From: Methanomicrobiales archaeon
Lineage (GTDB): Archaea; Halobacteriota; Methanomicrobia; Methanomicrobiales; JACTUA01
Direction: 5' to 3'
Assembly (NCBI GenBank): GCA_028678555.1
Contig: JAJRDF010000067.1
Location: 1-8,602, forward strand
Length of the DNA: 8,602 bases
Shown: in pieces, positions 1 to 4,373 of the stretch
Numbering within the stretch: the first letter of the stretch is position 1
How the letters are laid out: every line of letters begins with the position of its first letter
Program-made: the position numbers and the translations under genes
The notes under the pieces: generated by a model
What the model was told of the DNA's origin: nothing
Database searches by the model: none
What the model saw: the letters and a program-made list of their open reading frames with translations, nothing else

Positions 1-122
1 CGGCGGGACTCGCGGATCGCCATCTCGTACTGGGCTTTCTGTGCGGCAACGGTCTGGAGCTGCTGCTGCAGCTGCTGGAGCATCGCCAGCTGGTTCTGTA
101 CCTTGGGGGATATGTTCTCCAT
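1..122 (-). CDS. pfdB: Prefoldin beta subunit, N-terminal part (runs off the window edge)
   Basis: Archaeal prefoldin is a cytoplasmic jellyfish-shaped hexamer (two alpha, four beta subunits) that holds unfolded proteins and passes them to the thermosome chaperonin. The first 40 codons are present, reading MENISPKVQNQLAMLQQLQQ and then a further Q/A-rich helix ending MAIRESR. The start of beta subunits looks like this: a short lead, then the first long coiled-coil helix with a leucine/glutamine heptad pattern. The ATG at 122 is supported by an AGGAGAC ribosome binding site (131-137, minus strand) eight bases upstream. The hairpin turn, second helix and C-terminus lie outside the window, so integrity cannot be judged. 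No gene directly precedes it on its strand within 195 bases, so it probably has its own promoter. Confidence 0.92.
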   Translation of the reverse strand, partial: MENISPKVQNQLAMLQQLQQQLQTVAAQKAQYEMAIRESR

Positions 123-198
123 GGCCCTCTGTCTCCTGTACCACAGCGTCTCTTGGGGTTCCCGGGATGTTCAAGGGGGAATCCGGATGCCACGCTCT

Positions 199-207
199 GT
201 ATACTAT
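199..207 (-). promoter_or_regulatory. Possible TATA box for the prefoldin beta gene
   Basis: The minus strand reads ATAGTATAC here, the most AT-rich TATA-like word in the intergenic stretch 123-317. It would place transcription start near 178 and give a leader of about 56 bases before the ATG at 122. There is no strong purine-rich BRE in front of it, so this is a weak call. The rest of 123-317 shows no open reading frame of note and no RNA gene that I recognise. Confidence 0.3.
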
Positions 208-317
208 GGGGAGGGTTCACTTATGAATCCATTGGGTACGGATGACGGTGATTCAAGAGCCGGATCCGGCATGTACATGGTAAACAGAGGTCAGGATCCG
301 GTCCCTTCCCAACGCCC

Positions 318-821
318 TCAGCGGGCACCCGGTTCCCGGGATAGCGGAGGACCGGTGGGACTCCGGCGGGTGAGGGAACGCCCGCTCACCTCCACCATGG
401 CGAGGAGCCAGATCCCAAAGGCCATCACCGAGAGGTTCTCCACCCAGGGCCGTTCCAGCAGGACGAAGAGCACTCCCAGGGCCACGTACGCGACACCGGA
501 GGCACGGCTGACAGGCGTGGAGATGCGCTCCTCGACGATCACCAGGTGGAAAAGCACCACGGCGAGACCCGACGCCAGGAAGAAGATCGCGGCACTGAAC
601 GTGTGATGCGGCTCCATGCCCGCCGGGAAGATCCCCACCCCAGCCAGGCCCACCGCCGCGGCGAGGCCGCTCACCGTTCCCAGCATGACCCGCTGCCGGG
701 GACCGAGGATCGGGCGCAGCGCAGAGAAATAGACGACGAGGAGGGCGGCGGTCACCACCATACCGGTACTGAAGAGGGGTCCGGACGCCTCACCGGTACC
801 CAGGTTGGAGAGGAAGTTCAT
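318..821 (-). CDS. DUF998-like integral membrane protein, apparently missing its first helix
   Basis: A 167-residue hydrophobic protein with about five predicted membrane helices (roughly residues 17-35, 46-66, 76-98, 107-123 and 129-146) and a basic, proline-rich tail. The N-terminal NFLSNLGTG and the GVGIFPAGMEPHH segment (61-73) resemble two hallmarks of DUF998 proteins: the 'NYISDLG' motif after helix 1, and the 'GVGVFPE...H' loop after helix 3. The biochemical function of the family is unknown to me. DUF998 proteins normally start with a further membrane helix ending near a 'LYPG' motif, and here nothing hydrophobic precedes the ATG. The 24 codons before the ATG are open and in the same frame as the upstream peptidase, ending at that gene's TAA. 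They encode a LYPPG-like segment at 857-843, suggesting an eroded 5' end. No Shine-Dalgarno site precedes the ATG. It follows the peptidase gene by 72 bases and may be cotranscribed, or may use the TATA-like box at 851-857. Confidence 0.68.
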   Translation of the reverse strand: MNFLSNLGTGEASGPLFSTGMVVTAALLVVYFSALRPILGPRQRVMLGTVSGLAAAVGLAGVGIFPAGMEPHHTFSAAIFFLASGLAVVLFHLVIVEERISTPVSRASGVAYVALGVLFVLLERPWVENLSVMAFGIWLLAMVEVSGRSLTRRSPTGPPLSREPGAR

Positions 822-850
822 GCTTAAAGGAGCTGTACCGCAACCCGGTG

Positions 851-857
851 GATAAAG
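851..857 (-). promoter_or_regulatory. Possible TATA box for the DUF998-like gene
   Basis: The minus strand reads GCTTTATC in this area, centred about 33 bases before the ATG at 821. An archaeal TATA box there would place transcription start within about ten bases of the ATG, giving a leaderless or nearly leaderless mRNA. That would fit the absence of a ribosome binding site. The match is short and overlaps the possible remnant coding sequence, so it may be chance. Confidence 0.25.
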
Positions 858-893
858 CCTCGCTTTCCGGGGTATGATCTGACGCCTGGCCCG

Positions 894-1871
894 TTATTCC
901 CTGATTCCTTCGATGCCGGCCACCCGTGCGATGACCGTGGTGCCCAGCCGGGTATTTTCCACGGCATAGGCAAGGGAGGCCTGGTCCAAAGTATCCTTCA
1001 GGGAATGGGCGGGGCCGTGGGATTCCGAGTGGGTCATGAGGGTGGGATACCCGTGGTCACGGAACGGGAGATAGTCGGCATCGCAGTGGTGGAGATTGGA
1101 CGTCAGTGTGGCATTCACGCCGTACAGTGCAGTGTCCTGGATGGCCAGCCCTGCGATATCCCGGGCATCCCTGCCGTACATCAGGTCAATGACCATGCGG
1201 TTCTCCGGGTCGTAGCAGGCGGAATCGTAGTTAAAATACAGGGGAATCTCCAGGTGCCGTAGTGCCGCTTCGTCTGCAAAGCTCCCGCTGCCCTGGATCC
1301 CGGTCTCCTCGGTGTTCCAGAAGGCAAAGACCAGGGTCCGGTTGAACCTGTACCGGCTCAGGATCCGGGCCTGTTCCAGGACGATGGCAACCCCGCACGC
1401 ATTATCAGTGGCCCCCGGAGCCTGCTTCGGATCCGACGAGATGCTGTCATAGTGGGCACCGACAATGACCACCTCATCAGAAGCGGATCCCTCTCCCGGG
1501 AGCGTTCCGAGAACGTTCCGGAACCGGTCATCCTGGTATCGGACCGAGAGGGCCGGGAGGGTATCCAGGCGTTCGTGCAGGTACGTCCCGGCCCGGACGT
1601 TCCCCTCCGTCCCATCATACCGCGTGGAAAATCCTTCCAGGTCCGCGACCGTCCTGCGAATCCCGGATTCATTCACCTGCGAGAGGGCCTCCCGGATCAG
1701 GGGATCGTCGGTCCGCCAGGAATCGGGGAGTTCGGATGCCGGCAGTGGATTCACGGGCATCATTGGGGAAAAAGCCCCGGAGAAAAGGAAGACTGCCAGA
1801 AGAACGATGACGACGACCGCAGGGATCCCCAGGATGAGGATCTTCCGCCGCTCAGGATCGCGTTCAGTCAA
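894..1871 (-). CDS. Membrane-anchored M28-family zinc metallopeptidase (aminopeptidase-like)
   Basis: A 325-residue M28 peptidase, a di-zinc exopeptidase family that removes N-terminal residues from peptides. A short charged N-terminus is followed by one hydrophobic segment (about 11-35) with no evident cleavage site. It probably acts as an uncleaved anchor with the catalytic domain outside the membrane. The zinc and catalytic residues of the family are all visible: GAHYDS (H140, D142), GATDNACG (bridging D156), NTEETG (general base E188, ligand E189), NYDS (D216), and the C-terminal AHSLKDTLD with H289. D265 sits in the position of the usual 'SDH.PF' motif (ADYLPF). The start is TTG at 1871, supported by a GGAGAGGTG ribosome binding site (1879-1887) seven bases upstream. 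The Imm5-like gene ends 36 bases before it and the DUF998-like gene begins 72 bases after it, so the three may be one transcript. Substrate is unknown. Confidence 0.9.
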   Translation of the reverse strand: MTERDPERRKILILGIPAVVVIVLLAVFLFSGAFSPMMPVNPLPASELPDSWRTDDPLIREALSQVNESGIRRTVADLEGFSTRYDGTEGNVRAGTYLHERLDTLPALSVRYQDDRFRNVLGTLPGEGSASDEVVIVGAHYDSISSDPKQAPGATDNACGVAIVLEQARILSRYRFNRTLVFAFWNTEETGIQGSGSFADEAALRHLEIPLYFNYDSACYDPENRMVIDLMYGRDARDIAGLAIQDTALYGVNATLTSNLHHCDADYLPFRDHGYPTLMTHSESHGPAHSLKDTLDQASLAYAVENTRLGTTVIARVAGIEGIRE

Positions 1872-1878
1872 TGTTTCG

Positions 1879-1887
1879 CACCTCTCC
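1879..1887 (-). promoter_or_regulatory. Ribosome binding site that fixes the TTG start of the M28 peptidase
   Basis: The minus strand reads GGAGAGGTG, a near-perfect complement to the 3' end of archaeal 16S rRNA, seven bases before the TTG at 1871. No ATG or GTG is as well placed, so the TTG start is well supported. Confidence 0.75.
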
Positions 1888-1907
1888 GGTGAGTGATGAG
1901 TACTGGT

Positions 1908-2372
1908 TTATTGTCCGTTCAGTGTGAGCAGGTGCCGGTACTGCCACTCACGTTCCCTTGTTGTAGCACTCTCGGCATCAGGAGAAGGAGTAGCATCCCG
2001 GACCGCGGTGGCAGCGTAGCGGGCAGCAGCGAGGGCATGCGTGGGCACATGGGCCGTTGCCATCGCCTGGCCCGCAGCACGGGCCGCAGAACGGGCTGCA
2101 TCATCCTCCTGTACCCCACGGGCAGCAGCATGGGCTGCCAGTGAAGTGCGCCGCACGTCGGCCATCCGGAACACACCGGTCCAGGCCCACTCCCGGCACG
2201 CCTCTATCGCCCTGCGGGGACGGGGATCATCCGGGTATTTTTCTTCGAAGTAGTGGAGTGCACGTTCTGCACAGTCGGCGGCCCAGATCGCGAGAGTGGT
2301 ATGGTCAGTCTTCCTTACCAGTTCCTCAATGGGCCTGTCCAGGGGGGTCACTGCGATTTTTCGTGGTTTCAT
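1908..2372 (-). CDS. Imm5-like putative immunity protein (alanine-rich helical)
   Basis: A 154-residue soluble protein starting at the ATG at 2372. It resembles the 'putative immunity protein' (Imm5-like) family, whose members share a WAxxCAERxLxxFE block, then an RPRxAIEAxRxW block, then an alanine-rich helical stretch with AARAAGxAxATAHVxxHA. All are visible here: IWAADCAERALHYFEE (29-44), DPRPRRAIEACREWAW (49-64), AAHAAARG (79-86), and RAAGQAMATAHVPTHALAAA (98-117). The family was named from bacterial toxin/immunity analysis; I know of no tested role for an archaeal member. No toxin gene is next to it. An open frame continues upstream to a GTG at 2420, but those 16 codons run through the 3' end of the tRNA gene, so I reject that start. 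No Shine-Dalgarno site is visible. Only 26 bases separate the ATG from the tRNA, leaving little room for its own promoter. Confidence 0.75.
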   Translation of the reverse strand: MKPRKIAVTPLDRPIEELVRKTDHTTLAIWAADCAERALHYFEEKYPDDPRPRRAIEACREWAWTGVFRMADVRRTSLAAHAAARGVQEDDAARSAARAAGQAMATAHVPTHALAAARYAATAVRDATPSPDAESATTREREWQYRHLLTLNGQ

Positions 2373-2398
2373 AGGATGACGGGGGAAGAAACGAAGAT

Positions 2399-2471
2399 GG
2401 GCTCGTCGTGATTCGAACACGAGATCTCCGCCATGTCAAGGCGACGTCATAACCAACTAGACCACGAGCCC
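2399..2471 (-). tRNA. tRNA-Val, anticodon GAC
   Basis: The 73-base minus-strand sequence folds as a full cloverleaf. The acceptor stem is GGGCTCG/CGAGCCC with seven pairs, and the D arm is GTC...GAC with a TAGTTGGTTAT loop. The anticodon stem is TCGCC/GGCGG around the loop TTGACAT, giving anticodon GAC (valine, GUC/GUU codons). The variable loop is AGATC, and the T stem is TCGTG/CACGA around TTCGAAT. There is no intron and the CCA tail is not encoded. It sits between serA and the Imm5-like gene on the same strand, with a TATA box 39 bases upstream. Confidence 0.96.
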
Positions 2472-2509
2472 GGGGAATTTTTCCGGTCTACCGGTATGTG
2501 ATCTCCCGG

Positions 2510-2516
2510 TATAAAA
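2510..2516 (-). promoter_or_regulatory. TATA box of tRNA-Val
   Basis: The minus strand reads TTTTATA, ending 39 bases before the first base of the mature tRNA. Transcription would start about 12-15 bases upstream of the tRNA, leaving a short 5' leader for RNase P. The same T-rich stretch lies directly behind a hairpin at the end of serA, so it may double as part of the serA terminator. Confidence 0.6.
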
Positions 2517-2521
2517 GTGTG

Positions 2522-2537
2522 CGGGGATGGTTCCCCG
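2522..2537 (-). terminator. Possible serA terminator hairpin
   Basis: CGGGGA-TGGT-TCCCCG (plus-strand reading) forms a perfect six-pair stem with a four-base loop, five bases beyond the serA stop codon. On the minus strand it is followed by CACAC and then TTTTATA. Archaeal termination depends mostly on T-rich tracts, so the hairpin may only protect the 3' end. The T tract is short. Confidence 0.4.
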
Positions 2538-2541
2538 TGCG

Positions 2542-4140
2542 TCAGATCTTCGCGAACTTGGCGGTGAAGATGCCGACCTTCGTCCGGATCTCGTCCATCA
2601 CCGGGGGGGGCACCTCGGAGTCCACGTTGAGCACCATGATGGCCTCCTCGCCCTGCCGGATCCGGCCCACCTGCATGCCGGCGATGTTGATGTTGGCCGC
2701 CCCCAGGATGGTGGAGGCCCGGCCGATGACCCCCGGCTTGTCCAGGTGGCGGGAGACGATGACGAACCCCTCCGGGATCATGTCCATCGTGTACCCGCCG
2801 ATGCTCACGATCCGGATCCGGTCCTTCGTGAAGACCGTGCCCGACATCGTCTCCTCCATCCGGTCGGTCTTCAGCCGGATCGTGATCAGGTTCCGGAACC
2901 CCTGCGATTCCTCGGTAAGGGTCTCCCGCACGCTGATCCCCCGCTCCCGGGCAATGAACTCGGCGTTGATGATATTGGCCGGCACCTGGAGGATGGGGTC
3001 CATGATCCCCTTCAGGGCCAGGCGGGTGACGAACTTCGTGTTGGGGGCCATGGCGGCCAGCTCCCCGCCGTAGGTGAGCTCGACCGTCCCGACCCGTCCC
3101 TCCACGAGCTGCATCAGGAACCGGCCCATCTTCTCGGCCAGGATGGCGAAGGGCTCGATCCGGTCCAGGAGGTCGGCGGGGATCATGGGGGCGTTCACCG
3201 CGTACTTGGCCTGCCCGCCCTCAAAGACCGTGATCACCTGCTTCGCCACCGAGACCGCCACGTTCAGCTGGGCCTCCACCGTGGACGCCCCCAGGTGCGG
3301 CGTGACAATAACGTTCTCCAGGTCCAGGAGGGGGGATTTCGTGGGGGGTTCCTCCTCGAAGACGTCCAGGGCGGCCCCGGCTACCTTCCCGGACTTCAGG
3401 GCATCGTACAGGGCCTTCTCATCGATGATCCCGCCGCGGGCGCAGTTGATGACCCGGACACCGTTCTTCATCATGGCGAACTTTCCTGCATCGATCAGAT
3501 GGGTAGTCTCCTTGGTGAGCGGGGTGTGCACCGTGATCACGTCCGCCTGCCGGATCACATCGTCCAGGCTCATCAGCTCCACCCCCATCTGGGCGGCCCG
3601 CTCCTTCGTGAGGAACGGGTCGTAGGCGATGCAGCGCATCTCCATGGCGTTCGCCCGCTTCGCGATCTCCCTGCCGATGCGCCCCAGTCCCACGATCCCC
3701 AGGGTCTTCTCGTTCAGTTCCACGCCCATGAACCTGGACCGCTTCCATTGTTTCTGCTTCAGGGAGGCATTGGCCTGCGGGATGTTCCTGGCCAGCGAGT
3801 ACATCATGGCCATCGTGTGCTCGGTGGCGGCCAGCGTATTCCCCTCGGGGGCGTTCACGACCGGGATCCCCTTCCTGGTCGCCGCCTCCACGTCGATGTT
3901 GTCCACGCCGACGCCTGCCCGCCCGATGATCTTCAGCCGGTGACCGGCCTCGATGATCCGCGAGGTGACGGTGGTCCCGCTGCGCACCACCAGCGCGTCG
4001 TACTCCCCGATGATCTTCACGAGTTCCGGCTCGGGGAGATCAGTCTTCACGTCCACGCTGCATTTTTCCCGCAGAATGGCCAGACCCTCCTCCGCCAGGG
4101 GGTCGCTGACCAGCACTTTGAACGCCACGGCAAATCCCAT
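2542..4140 (-). CDS. serA: D-3-phosphoglycerate dehydrogenase
   Basis: Oxidises 3-phosphoglycerate to 3-phosphohydroxypyruvate with NAD+, the first committed step of the phosphorylated serine pathway, in the cytoplasm. The 532-residue protein has the full long-form layout: substrate and nucleotide domains (about 1-315) with GLGRIG (151-156) for NAD binding, then an intervening domain (about 317-440), then a C-terminal ACT domain (about 459-532) for effector sensing. The catalytic set is complete: R235 in NCARGG, E264 in FEEEP and H282 in PHLGAST. Length fits archaeal SerA (about 525). I chose the ATG at 4140. A GTG at 4128 (starting MAFKVLVSD, 528 residues) is a close rival and agrees well with the usual family N-terminus. 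Neither has a strong ribosome binding site. The gene is divergent from ppsA across a 233-base region, and its promoter is unclear. Confidence 0.96.
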   Translation of the reverse strand: MGFAVAFKVLVSDPLAEEGLAILREKCSVDVKTDLPEPELVKIIGEYDALVVRSGTTVTSRIIEAGHRLKIIGRAGVGVDNIDVEAATRKGIPVVNAPEGNTLAATEHTMAMMYSLARNIPQANASLKQKQWKRSRFMGVELNEKTLGIVGLGRIGREIAKRANAMEMRCIAYDPFLTKERAAQMGVELMSLDDVIRQADVITVHTPLTKETTHLIDAGKFAMMKNGVRVINCARGGIIDEKALYDALKSGKVAGAALDVFEEEPPTKSPLLDLENVIVTPHLGASTVEAQLNVAVSVAKQVITVFEGGQAKYAVNAPMIPADLLDRIEPFAILAEKMGRFLMQLVEGRVGTVELTYGGELAAMAPNTKFVTRLALKGIMDPILQVPANIINAEFIARERGISVRETLTEESQGFRNLITIRLKTDRMEETMSGTVFTKDRIRIVSIGGYTMDMIPEGFVIVSRHLDKPGVIGRASTILGAANINIAGMQVGRIRQGEEAIMVLNVDSEVPPPVMDEIRTKVGIFTAKFAKI

Positions 4141-4240
4141 ATTCAGTCGGCCGCGCCCCTCATCATGGTTTTCATGGAGGAGATCCCGGGATCCGCGGTG
4201 TGGCAGCCCTCCGGGAATCACAGAGGAACAGGCCTGCAGC

Positions 4241-4269
4241 GGCAGGGGTCTCCCTGCAGGATACCTGCC
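4241..4269 (-). promoter_or_regulatory. Cluster of mutually exclusive GCAGG/CCTGC hairpins in the possible serA leader
   Basis: Repeated GCAGG and CCTGC words can pair in three ways. GCAGGG (4242-4247) pairs with CCCTGC (4252-4257) across a four-base loop. GCAGG (4256-4260) pairs with CCTGC (4264-4268) across three bases. GGCAGG (4241-4246) pairs with CCTGCC (4264-4269). These pairings share bases and cannot all form at once. If serA is transcribed from the central AT-rich box, they lie in its 5' leader. Pairing is seen in the sequence; a regulatory role is inference. Confidence 0.3.
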
Positions 4270-4313
4270 CGGGACGCTCTCCCGTTCTCACCGCACGCTC
4301 CCTGCCGGGAGAA

Positions 4314-4330
4314 AAGAAGCAAAATATATC
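4314..4330 (+). promoter_or_regulatory. ppsA promoter (BRE plus TATA box), possibly bidirectional
   Basis: The plus strand reads AAGAAGC followed by AAAATATATC, a purine-rich BRE and a TATA box, the strongest promoter-like element in the window. Transcription would start near 4350, about 25 bases before the ppsA ATG. Read on the minus strand the box is AAGGGATATATTTT, also with a purine-rich lead, so it might drive serA too. That would give serA a leader of roughly 155 bases. Confidence 0.65.
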
Positions 4331-4343
4331 CCTTGGGCGGTAA

Positions 4344-4358
4344 GGTTGTATCACAACC
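4344..4358. promoter_or_regulatory. Perfect inverted repeat at the predicted ppsA transcription start (candidate operator)
   Basis: GGTTGT-ATC-ACAACC is a perfect six-base inverted repeat with a three-base spacer. It straddles the expected transcription start and ends two bases before the ribosome binding site. A dimeric regulator bound here would block RNA polymerase. As RNA it could also form a small hairpin next to the ribosome binding site. No regulator gene is nearby. Confidence 0.4.
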
Positions 4359-4360
4359 GC

Positions 4361-4368
4361 GAGGTGAT
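4361..4368 (+). promoter_or_regulatory. ppsA ribosome binding site
   Basis: GAGGTGAT, an eight-base match to the archaeal anti-Shine-Dalgarno sequence, five bases before the ATG at 4374. It fixes the ppsA start and suggests strong translation. Confidence 0.85.
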
Positions 4369-4373
4369 GGTGC

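Noticed and set aside
55..85. CTG/CAG triplet-repeat-like run
   Set aside because: It simply encodes the Leu/Gln heptads of the prefoldin beta coiled coil, so it needs no separate explanation.
259..279. Adjacent palindromes GCCGGATCCGGC and CATGTACATG in the intergenic stretch
   Set aside because: Both are perfect but have no loop and no T tract, and are not placed at a predicted promoter start. GGATCC-containing words recur throughout this window, so chance is a sufficient explanation.
894..896. Programmed readthrough of the peptidase stop to make a peptidase-DUF998 fusion
   Set aside because: The stop is TAA, not the TAG used for pyrrolysine in some methanogens, and no recoding signal is visible. 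I kept the in-frame arrangement only as evidence about how the junction arose.
2373..2420. GTG start at 2420 extending the Imm5-like protein by 16 residues
   Set aside because: These codons read through the T arm and acceptor stem of tRNA-Val, which is a complete cloverleaf. The ATG at 2372 also begins closer to the conserved core.
4141..4221. GTG start at 4221 extending SerA by 27 residues
   Set aside because: The added residues are charged and unlike any SerA N-terminus. The protein core begins immediately at FKVLVSDPLAEEG, so the ATG at 4140 or GTG at 4128 fits better.
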